Shown: positions 34,300 to 43,284, counted from the stretch's first letter. The stretch is 64,000 nucleotides of DNA from Microbacterium sp. SLBN-146 (GCF_006715145.1 NZ_VFMR01000001.1:1054001-1118000), one strand, 5' to 3'. Translations and numbers: made by a program. The notes: generated by a model not told the origin, from the sequence alone.

Positions 34300-37200
34300 G
34301 TGCACACCCACCCCGTCCTCGACCGTGGCAGAGCTGCCGTCGCGACACTCCTCGCCCTCCTTCTCCTCGTCGCCGGTGCGATCACTGCTCCGCCCGCTCA
34401 TGCGGCCGGGCCTCTGATCTCGGCGAGCGAGGCACCCCGAGCGGGCGGCGCGATCACGGTCACGGGAACGGGATTCTCGACCGACGCGCCCGGCATCTAC
34501 GTCGGGTACGGTCCGGCGACCGCGACCGGGTTCTACGCGGAAGGCAGCTCCGACGCCGTCTACGTCGCGGTCGGCAACCCCGAAGGCGGTGCGAGCGGTG
34601 CGCGCACGGCGCCCATGAACCCCGACGGATCGTTCTCGGTGACCCTCACGATTCCGGCTCACACCGACGGGGTCGCGTACGCCGCGTTCACGTCGAAGGC
34701 GCACGGCCAGGGTTTCGCCGACCCGAGCCAGAACGCCTCGACCGCCATCGCGTGGGAGCCGCCTCCCGCGGCGGAGCCCGAGCCCACGGTGTCCCCGGAG
34801 CCCACGGTGTCCCCGGAGCCGACGGCGTCGCCGGAAGCCACGGAATCCCCATCGCCCGAGCCGACGGCATCCCCGTCGCCGACGGCGTCGCCCGAGCCCG
34901 TCTTCGAGCCGGCGATCGAGGTGTTCCGTGCGGATGGCACGACGCCGGTGTCCGGATACATCGAGGTCGGCGAGACGGTCGTCGTGAAGGGCACGGGCTT
35001 CGATCCCGCCTCGAACGTCGGCGGCCGTGGCGTTCCGATTCCGTCGACGCTCCCCCAGGGCACTTACGTCGTGTTCGGTCAGTTCGCGGAGCAGTGGCAG
35101 CCGTCGACGGGAGCGGCATCCAGCGCTCGGAAGGTCGTCTCGCAGAAGTGGGCGCTCGCCGAGAGCGTCCTGAACCAGGTTCCCGCCCAGTATCAGAACG
35201 CGATCCGCGCGCAGTGGACGGACATCGCTCCCGACGGTTCGTTCACGACGACGCTCACAGCGACGGAGGCCGCGGCTCCCATCGACGGCGGTTCGTACGG
35301 CGTCTACACGTACGGCGCCGGTGGGGTCTCCAATGCCGACCAGGAGATCTCGTTCCCCCTCGAATTCGCTCCCGTGTTCGAGCCCGCGATCGAGGTGTTC
35401 CGCGCCGACGGCACGACGCCCGTCACGGGAACGGTCGATGCGGGTGAGACGCTCGTCGTGAAGGGAACGGGTTTCGATCCCGCCTCGAACGTCGGCGGCC
35501 GTGGCGTCCCCATTCCCGCGAACCTCCCGCAGGGCACTTATGTCGTGTTCGGGCACTTCGCGGAGCAGTGGCAGCCGTCGACCGGCGCGGCGTCGGCCAA
35601 CCGCAAGGTGGGCTCGCAGAAGTGGGCGCTCGCCGAGAGGGTGCTGAACCAGGTTCCCGTGCAGTATCAGAGCGCGATCCGCGCGCAGTGGACCGACGTT
35701 TCCGTCGATGGCTCCTTTACGACGACGCTGACGGCGACCGTGCCCGCGACGCTCGTCGACGGCGGACGGTTCGGGATCTACACGTACGGCGCGGGCGGTG
35801 TGACCAACAGCGAGCAGGAGCTCTTCGCGCCCCTCTCCATGACGCCTGTCTTCGAGCCCGAGATCGAGGTCTTCCGCGCGGATGGCACGACGCCCGTCAC
35901 GGGAACGGTCGAGCCGGGTGAATCGCTCGTCGTGAAGGGAACGGGCTTCGACCCCGCCTCGAACGTCGGAGGCCGTGGCATCCCGATTCCCGCGAACCTC
36001 CCGCAGGGCACCTATGTCGTCTTCGGGCACTTCGCGGACCAGTGGCAGCCGTCGACAGGTGCCGCATCCAGCACCCGGAAGGCGATCTCGCAGAAGTGGG
36101 CGCTCGCCGAGAGCGTGCTCGATCAGGTGCCGACGCAGTACCAGGCCGCGATCCGGAGCCAGTGGACGGACATCTCCGCAGACGGCTCGTTCACGACGAC
36201 GCTGACGGCATCCGAGACGGATGCTCCGATTCTCGGCGGTTCGTACGGCGTCTACACCTACGGCGCGGGGGGCGTGTCCAACACCGCTCAGGAGCTCTCC
36301 GTTCCGCTCGCGTTCGCGGAAGCGCCGGATGGTCCGACGCTCGACATCGCGATCGAAGACGTCTCCCGGGCCGACGGAGCGAGCATCGCGGTGCGCGGCG
36401 CTGAGTTCGGCGCGATCCCCGGTGCCTATGTCGCGATGATCGAGAAGGGCACGGAATCCGCGGTCAGCGGCAGCGGCGGGTACGTCGCGATGCAGTACGT
36501 GCGGACGATCCTCGCGGGTGCGTTCGCGGTCGAGCTGCAGGCGGCGACCGCTGACCTCGACCCCGAGAAGCAGTACGAGGTCATCGCGTGGGCGCAGCAC
36601 ACGAACCCCGGTCCCGACACGATCTACACGCGCGCAGACGTCGAGTTCACGGATGCGCAGTGGGACGTGCTTCGCCCCGGTACGACGCCGACCCCGACCC
36701 CGACCCCCACGCCGACCCCGGTCCCGACACAGCCGCAGACGACGGTCGGAGCGGGGAAGCTGAGCTGGGCCGTGTCGTCGAGGTTCACGAACTACATCAC
36801 GGGCATCGCGAACGGCTCCGTCGCGACCTTCGGCGGCGCGACGCGTAGCAGCGGGCTCTTCCAGTTCGGCCAGGCCGAGGGATCGACCTTCGACCCTGCG
36901 ACCGGCGTGGGAACCGTGTCCTATCTGGGCGGCGTGCGCTTCACGGGACACGGCGGCATCCTCGACGTCACGATCTCGAACCCGCAGATCCGCGTCACGT
37001 CGCCGACGAGCGCCGGACTCTACGTCACGAGCGGTGGCTCCCAAGTGCGGTTCGCCGACCTCGACCTCGCGGCAGCCGCACGCAGCGGCGCGGGCGGGGA
37101 AGTGACCTTCACGGGTGTCCCCGCGACCCTCACATCCGCGGGCCTTTCGCAGGTGTTCGGCGGCACCTCGACGACGCTCGATCCCGTGACCTTCACGATC

Positions 37201-38289
37201 GGCGCTGCCGGGGCTGCGCCCGCCGGCGCATCGGGAACGGTCGCCTCTGCACAGCAGGCGTCGGTCTCCCGCGCGGCGAACGTGCCGGCGACGCCGCCAG
37301 CGACTACGGGGATCACCCTCGACGACGCGACCCTCGCGGCGCTGCAAGCGGGAGAGCCCGCCGAAGTGTCGGCGTCGGGGTTCCAGCCGAACGAGGAAGA
37401 CATCCTGGTCGTCGTCTACTCGACCCCCGTCGTCCTCGCGACGGTCTCGGCGGATGCCACAGGCACAGCCACGTGGACCGGCTCCCTGCCCGCGACGCTC
37501 GCCGACGGCGAGCACACCCTGACGTTCCAGGGATCGGTGGATCGCGGCATCCGGTTCACCCTCGCCCGCGCGGCGGCCACGCTCGACGGCTGCGTCGTGA
37601 CAGACGCGAGCCTCTCGTGGGGCCTCAAGGAGTCGTTCCGCACCTACATCGAGGGGATCGCGGCCGGCGGCTGGGAGCTCACCGACGTCGTGTACGAGTA
37701 CCCGCAGTTCGTCTGGTCGGGCGGGACCGGCTCCGTCGACTCCGACACCCGGACGGGCCTCGTGACCTACGGCGGGGTGATCCGCTTCACGGGCCACGGG
37801 GGAGCGCTCGACACGACCCTCTCCAACGCACGGATCGAGCTCGCGGGCGGCACGGGCTACGTCGTCGTCGACATCGCCGGCACGACGCAGGACGGGGCCG
37901 CCGTCGAACAGGAGGGCGTGCGCTTCGCCGAGTTCGCCCTCCCGGACCTCGAGATCACCGACGCCGGACTCGTGCTCGACGCTCTTCCCGCGACCTTGAC
38001 GGATGCCGGTGCCTCAGCCTTCGGCACCTACCCGGCAGGCGAGGAGCTCGATGCCGTCTCGGCTGTCCTCCCCGTCGACGCCGCGTGCGGTGAGCCGGTC
38101 GCGGCGATCACCGACGACGAGCCTGTCGCCGAGGCCGCGGAGTCCCAGCCCCTCGCGAGCGAGCCCGTCTCCGACGCATCCGCGTGGCCCTGGGCGATCG
38201 GCGGCATCGCGCTGCTCCTCGCGGTCGGAGCCGCAGCGTGGATCGTGGTGGCGCGCCGACGTGCCGTCCACGCGGGCGACAACGACTGA
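34300..38289 (+). CDS. htaA: Large modular HtaA-domain heme-binding surface protein
   Basis: 1329-residue wall or membrane-anchored heme receptor. Order: signal peptide (residues 1-35, ending PPAHA), one beta domain, a Pro/Glu/Ser repeat linker (about 150-200), three near-identical 158-residue modules (201-358, 359-516, 517-674), a further domain, a TPTPTP linker, HtaA domain 1 (LSWAVSSRFTNYITGI with GHGGILD), a short Ig-like domain, HtaA domain 2 (LSWGLKESFRTYIEGI with GHGGALD), and a C-terminal helix with basic tail. Both HtaA domains keep the Tyr and His known as heme contacts in corynebacterial HtaA. GTG 34300 has GGAGA 4 nt upstream and gives a proper signal peptide; the frame is open from 34165. 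DtxR-like box upstream; divergent from hmuTUV. Confidence 0.92.
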   Translation: MHTHPVLDRGRAAVATLLALLLLVAGAITAPPAHAAGPLISASEAPRAGGAITVTGTGFSTDAPGIYVGYGPATATGFYAEGSSDAVYVAVGNPEGGASGARTAPMNPDGSFSVTLTIPAHTDGVAYAAFTSKAHGQGFADPSQNASTAIAWEPPPAAEPEPTVSPEPTVSPEPTASPEATESPSPEPTASPSPTASPEPVFEPAIEVFRADGTTPVSGYIEVGETVVVKGTGFDPASNVGGRGVPIPSTLPQGTYVVFGQFAEQWQPSTGAASSARKVVSQKWALAESVLNQVPAQYQNAIRAQWTDIAPDGSFTTTLTATEAAAPIDGGSYGVYTYGAGGVSNADQEISFPLEFAPVFEPAIEVFRADGTTPVTGTVDAGETLVVKGTGFDPASNVGGRGVPIPANLPQGTYVVFGHFAEQWQPSTGAASANRKVGSQKWALAERVLNQVPVQYQSAIRAQWTDVSVDGSFTTTLTATVPATLVDGGRFGIYTYGAGGVTNSEQELFAPLSMTPVFEPEIEVFRADGTTPVTGTVEPGESLVVKGTGFDPASNVGGRGIPIPANLPQGTYVVFGHFADQWQPSTGAASSTRKAISQKWALAESVLDQVPTQYQAAIRSQWTDISADGSFTTTLTASETDAPILGGSYGVYTYGAGGVSNTAQELSVPLAFAEAPDGPTLDIAIEDVSRADGASIAVRGAEFGAIPGAYVAMIEKGTESAVSGSGGYVAMQYVRTILAGAFAVELQAATADLDPEKQYEVIAWAQHTNPGPDTIYTRADVEFTDAQWDVLRPGTTPTPTPTPTPTPVPTQPQTTVGAGKLSWAVSSRFTNYITGIANGSVATFGGATRSSGLFQFGQAEGSTFDPATGVGTVSYLGGVRFTGHGGILDVTISNPQIRVTSPTSAGLYVTSGGSQVRFADLDLAAAARSGAGGEVTFTGVPATLTSAGLSQVFGGTSTTLDPVTFTIGAAGAAPAGASGTVASAQQASVSRAANVPATPPATTGITLDDATLAALQAGEPAEVSASGFQPNEEDILVVVYSTPVVLATVSADATGTATWTGSLPATLADGEHTLTFQGSVDRGIRFTLARAAATLDGCVVTDASLSWGLKESFRTYIEGIAAGGWELTDVVYEYPQFVWSGGTGSVDSDTRTGLVTYGGVIRFTGHGGALDTTLSNARIELAGGTGYVVVDIAGTTQDGAAVEQEGVRFAEFALPDLEITDAGLVLDALPATLTDAGASAFGTYPAGEELDAVSAVLPVDAACGEPVAAITDDEPVAEAAESQPLASEPVSDASAWPWAIGGIALLLAVGAAAWIVVARRRAVHAGDND
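34900..36321 (+). repeat. Three 474-bp direct repeats inside htaA
   Basis: Units start at 34900, 35374 and 35848, each 474 bp (158 codons), highly similar in DNA and protein. Each opens with VFEPxIEVFRADGTTPV and holds GTGFDPASNVGGRG, QGTYVVFG and WALAExVLxQVP. The DNA identity suggests recent duplication or gene conversion and a copy number that may vary. Confidence 0.93.
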
Positions 38290-38294
38290 CGGAT

Positions 38295-38335
38295 CGGATG
38301 GCCCCGGCCCTCACGCGAGGGACCGGGGCCATCCG
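38295..38335 (+). terminator. Terminator-like hairpin after htaA
   Basis: CGGATGGCCCCGG-CCCTC (38295-38312) pairs with GAGGG-A-CCGGGGCCATCCG (38317-38335), 18 pairs with one bulged A and a 4-nt loop. Starts 6 bp after the htaA stop. No T-run, as usual in such GC-rich genomes. Confidence 0.85.
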
Positions 38336-38360
38336 GCGCGCGAAGTGGGACAATGGGGGT

Positions 38361-38735
38361 ATGGCCGACACGGCGCACGTCCCGCAGGAACCCGAGTCAG
38401 CGGCATCCGGTTCCCCCTCCCAGCCGCACGTCTCCGACCGCATCGAGGTCGTCCAGGTGCGGCGGGCACCCAAGTTCTCCGTCTTCCTCGCGCTCGGCGC
38501 GGCGCTCGGGCTCGTGGTCGCGATGATTCTGACGTTCGCGTTCCAGGGCACGACGGACGAAAGCCCGAACACGGGACTCATCTACACGCAGGGCCAGGTC
38601 TTCGGCTTCCTCGCGCTCATCTGCATCCCGGTGGGGCTCGCCCTCGCGGGGACGGTGGCGGTCATCCTCGACCGCCGTTCGTCGCGGCACATGCGCGATG
38701 TGACGGTCGACCACGAATCCGTGCACGGAGAGTAG
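38361..38735 (+). CDS. Small two-helix membrane protein
   Basis: 124-residue protein with a soluble N-terminus of about 40 residues, two membrane helices (FLALGAALGLVVAMILTFAF and FGFLALICIPVGLALAGTVA) and a short charged tail. ATG at 38361 follows GGGGGT. I do not recognise the family with confidence; small proteins of this layout are common next to purM in related actinobacteria. Its 3' end stops 3 bp before the convergent gene at 38739. Confidence 0.8.
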   Translation: MADTAHVPQEPESAASGSPSQPHVSDRIEVVQVRRAPKFSVFLALGAALGLVVAMILTFAFQGTTDESPNTGLIYTQGQVFGFLALICIPVGLALAGTVAVILDRRSSRHMRDVTVDHESVHGE

Positions 38736-38738
38736 CGA

Positions 38739-39350
38739 CTACGCGAGCTCCGCGATGATCGGATGGATCGCCGCGTCGAACGCCGCGATGTCACCCCGGA
38801 GACCGTCGGTGACGGCGATCGTGAGAGTTCCGATCCACCAGACGCCGCGCTGAGCGAGTGGCAGCACCTGCACGTTGAGCTCGAACGAATGCGCGCGCCT
38901 GCCCACGAGCCGTTCATGCTCGGCGATCGCCGAGGCATACGCGCGGTAGGCGGTCCCGGAGCCCGAGCCGACATCGCGTCGATATCGTGCGTGGGCCGCA
39001 CGGGCGTAGGCGACGGCGTCGGCCGCGAAGGGCGCGACCGCGGCGCGCAACTCGTCCGCCCCCTCGGCCGGCAGCGCGAGCAGGGTCTCGAACCCGTCGA
39101 CGAGGTCGAGCGGCACCGGCGACGGATGCGCCTGCGGCTCGACCGTCATCTCCCAGAACCCGCGCCACTGGCGCGCGAGCACGTCGCCTTCGGCCGACTC
39201 GGCCGGCGGCGCGGAAGGGACGTTCCGCAACGGCGGCAGCTCATCAGGATGCCGGATGCCGAGCACCTGGCGGAGGTAGAGCGCGAGCAGCACCGCCTGA
39301 CCCGCGTCCTCGCGTACCAGCCACTCCGGCGTCCCGCCCATGGCGCCCAT
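38739..39350 (-). CDS. Conserved hypothetical protein
   Basis: 203-residue soluble protein, no signal peptide or membrane helix. Opens GTPEWLVREDAGQAVLLALYLRQVLGI and ends with VWWIGTLTIAVTDGLRGDIAAFDAAIHPIIAELA. Family not recognised. ATG 39350 and ATG 39341 are both possible; neither has a strong ribosome site. Divergent from purM with about 77 bp between starts, so its expression could share the purM promoter region. Confidence 0.8.
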   Translation of the reverse strand: MGAMGGTPEWLVREDAGQAVLLALYLRQVLGIRHPDELPPLRNVPSAPPAESAEGDVLARQWRGFWEMTVEPQAHPSPVPLDLVDGFETLLALPAEGADELRAAVAPFAADAVAYARAAHARYRRDVGSGSGTAYRAYASAIAEHERLVGRRAHSFELNVQVLPLAQRGVWWIGTLTIAVTDGLRGDIAAFDAAIHPIIAELA

Positions 39351-39427
39351 TGTAGGGCGGGCCTCCCGGCCCCGCTTCTGCGCCGGTCGGGGCGATCGCC
39401 CGGTGTGTGGGCGGTAGGCTGGGGGCC

Positions 39428-40558
39428 GTGGCATCCCACGCATCCCCAGCTTCTGATCCGTACGCTCTCGCGGGCGTCGACACGGCAGCAGGTGACCGTG
39501 CCGTCGAACTGATGAAGTCGGCCGTCCGGCGCACCCACGGCCCCGAAGTCCTCGGGGGAGTCGGCGGCTTCGCCGGACTCTTCGACGCTGCGATCTTCAA
39601 GAGCTACGACAAGCCGCTGCTCGCGACGAGCACCGACGGCGTGGGCACCAAGGTCGCGATCGCACAGGCGATCGACAAGCACGACACGATCGGGCTCGAC
39701 CTCGTCGGCATGGTCGTCGACGACATCGTGGTCGTCGGAGCCAAGCCGCTCTTCATGACCGACTACATCGCGTGCGGCAAGGTCGTCCCCGAACGGATCG
39801 CCGACATCGTCCGCGGCATCGCGCAGGGCGCCCACGAGACCGGCACGGCTCTGGTCGGTGGTGAGACCGCCGAGCATCCCGGACTTCTCGGCCAGAACGA
39901 CTACGACGTCGCGGGCGCCGCGACCGGCATCGTCGAGGCCGACGCCGTCTTGGGTGCCGAGCGAGTGCGCGACGGTGACGTCGTCCTGGCGCTCGCCTCG
40001 AGCGGCCTCCACTCCAACGGCTACTCGCTCGTGCGGCACATCGTCGCCGGGGCCGGGATCCAGTACGGCGACAACGCCGCCGACTTCGGCGCGACGTGGG
40101 GCGAGGTCCTCCTCGAGCCGACGCGCCTCTACACGCAGCCGCTCCTTCGCGTCATCGCCGGGAACGACGGCGGCATCCACGCCCTCAGCCACGTCACCGG
40201 CGGGGGGATCGCGGCCAACCTCGCGCGCGTCCTGCCGCAGGACACGTGGGTCGAGGTCGACCGCTCCACCTGGTCGCCGCCGCCGGTCTTCCGCGTGCTG
40301 GCAGACCTCGGCGAGCTCGATCTGACCGCGACGGAAGGCACATGGAACCTGGGCATCGGGTTCCTCGCGATCGTCGATCAGCGGGTGGCGGATGCCGCGG
40401 CATCCGCTCTCGCGAGCGAGGGCATCGCCACCTGGCAGGTCGGTGTCGTCCACTCCGGGGCGCGTCCGGCAGGAGACTTCGAGCAGGGGGCGAAGGGCGT
40501 CGACGGCGGCGCCGTCCGCCTCGTCGGCACCTACAGCGAGAACGCAGGAGCACAGTAA
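39428..40558 (+). CDS. purM: AIR synthetase
   Basis: Phosphoribosylformylglycinamidine cyclo-ligase, step 5 of purine synthesis. 376 residues. Conserved blocks: DGVGTKVAIAQ, GGETAEHPG, SSGLHSNGYSLVR and HVTGGGIAANLARVLP. Start GTG at 39428. Six bases separate its stop from purF, so purM-purF form an operon. Confidence 0.97.
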   Translation: MASHASPASDPYALAGVDTAAGDRAVELMKSAVRRTHGPEVLGGVGGFAGLFDAAIFKSYDKPLLATSTDGVGTKVAIAQAIDKHDTIGLDLVGMVVDDIVVVGAKPLFMTDYIACGKVVPERIADIVRGIAQGAHETGTALVGGETAEHPGLLGQNDYDVAGAATGIVEADAVLGAERVRDGDVVLALASSGLHSNGYSLVRHIVAGAGIQYGDNAADFGATWGEVLLEPTRLYTQPLLRVIAGNDGGIHALSHVTGGGIAANLARVLPQDTWVEVDRSTWSPPPVFRVLADLGELDLTATEGTWNLGIGFLAIVDQRVADAAASALASEGIATWQVGVVHSGARPAGDFEQGAKGVDGGAVRLVGTYSENAGAQ

Positions 40559-40564
40559 CCCCCC

Positions 40565-42025
40565 ATGTGCGGCATCGTCGGAATGGTCGGGCAGGGCCCG
40601 ATCAACCAGGAGATCTATGACGCCCTGCTGCTGCTGCAGCACCGAGGACAGGACTCGACGGGCATCGCGACCGCCGAGCGGAGCGGGACCTTCCACCTCG
40701 CCAAGGCGAAGGGGCAGGTGCGCGAAGCGTTCCGCACGCGCGACATGCGTGCTCTCCTGGGCGAGATCGGGCTCGGTCACGTCCGCTACGCCACGAAGGG
40801 CGCCGCATCGAACGAAGAAGAGGCGCAGCCCTTCTACGTCAACGCGCCGTACGGGATCGTCCTCGTCCACAACGGCAACCTGACGAACACGCGGGAGCTG
40901 ACGCAGGAGCTCTTCCGCAACGACCGTCGTCACCTCAACACGTCGAGCGACACCGAGCTGCTCGTCAACGTCCTCGCCAACGAGCTCCAGTCGGCGATCT
41001 CGGGCGTGGAGCTCGAGCCCACGCAGATCTTCGAGGCCGTGTCGCGGGTCCACGAGCGGGTCGAGGGATCGTACGCGACCATCGCGCTCATCGCCGGATA
41101 CGGTCTGCTTGCGTTCCGCGATCCGTTCGGCATCCGCCCTCTCATCATCGGCACGCGGAAGGCCGAGTCCGGCGGTTACGAGTGGGTGGTGGCATCCGAA
41201 TCGCTCGTGCTCGAGAACGCCGGGTTCGAGGTCGTCCGCGACGTCCTCCCCGGTGAGGCGGTCTTCATCGACCTCGACGGGCACCTCCATACGAAGCAGT
41301 GCGCGGCCGATCCGAAGCTCGCGCCGTGCTCGTTCGAGTACGTCTACCTTGCGCGTCCCGACTCGATCATGAACGGCATCGCCGTGTACGAGTCGCGGCT
41401 TCGCATGGGCGACCGGCTCGCCGACACGATCGCGAAGTACACGCCGCCCGAGGCGATCGACGTCGTGATGCCCATCCCCGATTCGTCGAGACCCGCCGCG
41501 ATGCAGGTCGCGCGCAAGCTCGGCGTCGAGTACCGCGAGGGCTTCTACAAGAACCGCTACGTCGGACGGACCTTCATCATGCCGGGCCAAGCGGTGCGCA
41601 AGAAGAGCGTGCGCCAGAAGCTCAATGCGATGTCGAGCGAGTTCAAGGGCAAGAACGTGCTGCTCATCGACGACTCGATCGTGCGTGGCACGACGTCCAA
41701 GGAGATCATCCAGATGGCGCGGGATGCCGGCGCCAAGAGCGTGACGTTCGCGTCGGCGGCGCCGCCCGTGAGGTACCCGCACGTGTACGGCATCAACATG
41801 CCCTCGCGGCACGAGCTCGTCGCGCACGGGCGGACGATCCCCGAGATCGCCGAGGAGCTCGGCGCCGACTACCTCGTCTACCAGGAGGTCGAGGATCTGA
41901 AGGCGGCGATCCTCGAGGGCTCCGACGTGGATGACCTCGACATGAGCTGCTTCGACGGCCGCTACATCACCGGCACCGTGTCTCCCGAGTACCTCGAGTG
42001 GGTAGAAGGCTCGCAGGAGAGCTGA
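40565..42025 (+). CDS. purF: Amidophosphoribosyltransferase
   Basis: First committed enzyme of purine synthesis: PRPP plus glutamine gives phosphoribosylamine. 486 residues. N-terminal nucleophile glutaminase starts MCGIVGMVG with Cys2 directly after the initiator, followed by LQHRGQDSTGIAT and GHVRYATKG. The C-terminal PRPP site is VLLIDDSIVRGTTSKE. No propeptide is visible. Normally feedback-inhibited by purine nucleotides. Confidence 0.97.
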   Translation: MCGIVGMVGQGPINQEIYDALLLLQHRGQDSTGIATAERSGTFHLAKAKGQVREAFRTRDMRALLGEIGLGHVRYATKGAASNEEEAQPFYVNAPYGIVLVHNGNLTNTRELTQELFRNDRRHLNTSSDTELLVNVLANELQSAISGVELEPTQIFEAVSRVHERVEGSYATIALIAGYGLLAFRDPFGIRPLIIGTRKAESGGYEWVVASESLVLENAGFEVVRDVLPGEAVFIDLDGHLHTKQCAADPKLAPCSFEYVYLARPDSIMNGIAVYESRLRMGDRLADTIAKYTPPEAIDVVMPIPDSSRPAAMQVARKLGVEYREGFYKNRYVGRTFIMPGQAVRKKSVRQKLNAMSSEFKGKNVLLIDDSIVRGTTSKEIIQMARDAGAKSVTFASAAPPVRYPHVYGINMPSRHELVAHGRTIPEIAEELGADYLVYQEVEDLKAAILEGSDVDDLDMSCFDGRYITGTVSPEYLEWVEGSQES

Positions 42026-42060
42026 CTCCGCCGACGGCGTCCCGCCGCGGCATCCCGGAC

Positions 42061-42117
42061 GCCGTACTTCCCGACGCCGTACTTCCGGCCGCCGTACTTC
42101 CGGGCCGCCGTACTTCC
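42061..42117. repeat. Four tandem GCCGTACTTCC copies
   Basis: Identical 11-bp words at 42061-42071, 42076-42086, 42091-42101 and 42107-42117, spaced by 15, 15 and 16 bp. They lead straight into a family A hairpin. The A copy at 1139 is preceded by a similar but looser GCCGCCGGAAG pair. Confidence 0.92.
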
Positions 42118-42179
42118 GCCGAGAAGACCCGAACCGCACGGTTTCGGCGGCTCCGTCGACGTTATGCGTCTTCTCGGCG
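42117..42179. repeat. Inverted repeat, family A, copy 2
   Basis: CGCCGAGAAGAC (42117-42128) pairs perfectly with GTCTTCTCGGCG (42168-42179). The left arm continues CCGAAC as in copy 1, but the right arm has lost its partner (ATGC in place of TTCGGG), shortening the stem from 17 to 12 bp. Confidence 0.82.
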
Positions 42180-42225
42180 AACCGGGGGCCGGCGCCGCGT
42201 GCTGCGATGGCCGACGTCGATCACG

Positions 42226-42285
42226 GCCGAGAAGACCCGAACTGCGCCTACGAGGCTGATATCGCAGCGGTGTGGGTCTTTTCGC
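42226..42285. repeat. Inverted repeat, family A, copy 3 (degenerate right arm)
   Basis: Left arm GCCGAGAAGACCCGAACTGCG (first 20 bases from 42226) is almost identical to copy 1 including the following CTGCG. The right side reads TGTGGGTCTTTTCGC, with several mismatches. Tail-to-tail gap of purF and the DUF3073 gene. Confidence 0.72.
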
Positions 42286-42393
42286 TAAGAGGGGGTCGAG
42301 ACTGCGCAGACGCCGGAGGGTACGACGAACCTCCCGGCGACGTGGCGCGCGGGAGACCGGGGCGCGACGAAGGTCGCGTGACCGTGGGGTCGG

Positions 42394-42579
42394 TCAGGTC
42401 TTCGGGTACGAGTACGTGTCTTCTTCTTCGTCGTCCTCGACCGCCCACTTGTCGACGTACTGCTCGTCGTCGTGGTGACCGAGTTCGCGCTCCAGAGCGG
42501 AGTAGTTCACGCTCGGGCTGTACGACTTGAGTTCACGGGCGATCTTCGTGTGTTTCGCCTTCTGACGGCCACGCCCCAT
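42394..42579 (-). CDS. DUF3073 protein
   Basis: 61-residue actinobacterial small protein of unknown function. Typical start MGRGRQKAKHTKIARELKSY, then SPSVNYSALERELG and an acidic C-terminus (VEDDEEEDTYS). ATG at 42579 follows GGGGT. Divergent from the universal stress protein gene. Basic N-terminus and acidic tail suggest nucleic-acid or ribosome contact, which is inference. Confidence 0.92.
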   Translation of the reverse strand: MGRGRQKAKHTKIARELKSYSPSVNYSALERELGHHDDEQYVDKWAVEDDEEEDTYSYPKT

Positions 42580-42739
42580 ATGCGAGACCCCCTCATTTCT
42601 GAGTGGCAGGCTGGTTCGCGAGCCCGCCGCAACGGCATCCGGTAGAACGACCGGGAAGAGTAGCATTCAGAATAACATGCGAGCCCCCGTAGACCGGCGG
42701 CTCACCAGCGGCGCCGCGCGGCGCGGGAGGCGGATGCTT

Positions 42740-43279
42740 ATGGCTGAGACAGCGACAGGTTCCCATGGCGCAGATGCATCCGACGATGCCTTCCACGGTG
42801 CCGTCATCGCGGGCGTCATTCCCGGCCAGTCGCCGCGGGTGATGAAAGAGGGAGCGCGCTACGCGAAGCTCTTCGGCGCGCCGCTCGTCATCGTCCACGT
42901 CGACGTGACCCGTTTCGTCACGTACGAGGATCCCGACGGGTACGTTCACTCCGCTCCCATCGACATCGACCTGTCGTCCGGTGAGACGGCGCTCGAAGAC
43001 GTGCGCGCCTCTGCATCCGCTCTGCTGGAGAAGTCCGATCTCGTGTGGACCGTCCGCCAGCTCGTGGGAGACCCCGCGCTCGCCATGAAGCATCTCGCCG
43101 AACAGCTCGACGCCAAGCTGCTCGTCGTCGGCACGCGCAAGCGGGGGATCGGCGAGTCGATCCGCGAGTTCTTCACGGGCTCGGTCGCCGCGCGCCTCGC
43201 GCACCGCCAGGCCCGACCGATCCTCGTCGTGCCCCTGGGCGAACCCGTGAGCGACGACGAGGAGATCTGGCCGGCCTGA
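42740..43279 (+). CDS. Universal stress protein family protein
   Basis: 179-residue single UspA domain. GAVIAGVIPGQSPRVMKEGARYAKLFGAPLVIVHV is the first strand-helix unit; the end LLVVGTRKRGIGESIREFFTGSVAARLAHR carries the G-x2-G-x9-G(S/T) nucleotide-binding pattern. ATG 42740 has GGGAGG nine bases upstream; ATG 42734 is less likely. Role in stress or dormancy by family only. Its 3' end is 5 bp from the convergent PadR gene. Confidence 0.9.
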   Translation: MAETATGSHGADASDDAFHGAVIAGVIPGQSPRVMKEGARYAKLFGAPLVIVHVDVTRFVTYEDPDGYVHSAPIDIDLSSGETALEDVRASASALLEKSDLVWTVRQLVGDPALAMKHLAEQLDAKLLVVGTRKRGIGESIREFFTGSVAARLAHRQARPILVVPLGEPVSDDEEIWPA

Positions 43280-43284
43280 CGACC

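Larger units (their letters stand above)
42026..42393. other. 368-bp non-coding gap between purF and DUF3073 gene
   Basis: Convergent intergenic region filled with repeats: four GCCGTACTTCC copies (42061-42117), then two family A hairpin-like elements (42117-42179 and 42226 to about 42285). No open frame here resembles a gene. Confidence 0.85.

Noticed and set aside
34900..36321. CRISPR or satellite DNA
   Set aside because: The 474-bp repeats are in frame and code for repeated protein modules.
34210..37797. 1195-residue open frame antisense to the large HtaA gene
   Set aside because: Arg/Asp/Glu-rich product without domains; a mirror of the HtaA gene's codon pattern in GC-rich DNA. The sense frame has signal peptide, repeats and HtaA domains.
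42650..42680. Longer universal stress protein starting at 42677
   Set aside because: The extra residues are Arg-rich and unlike the family; ATG 42740 has GGGAGG at proper spacing.
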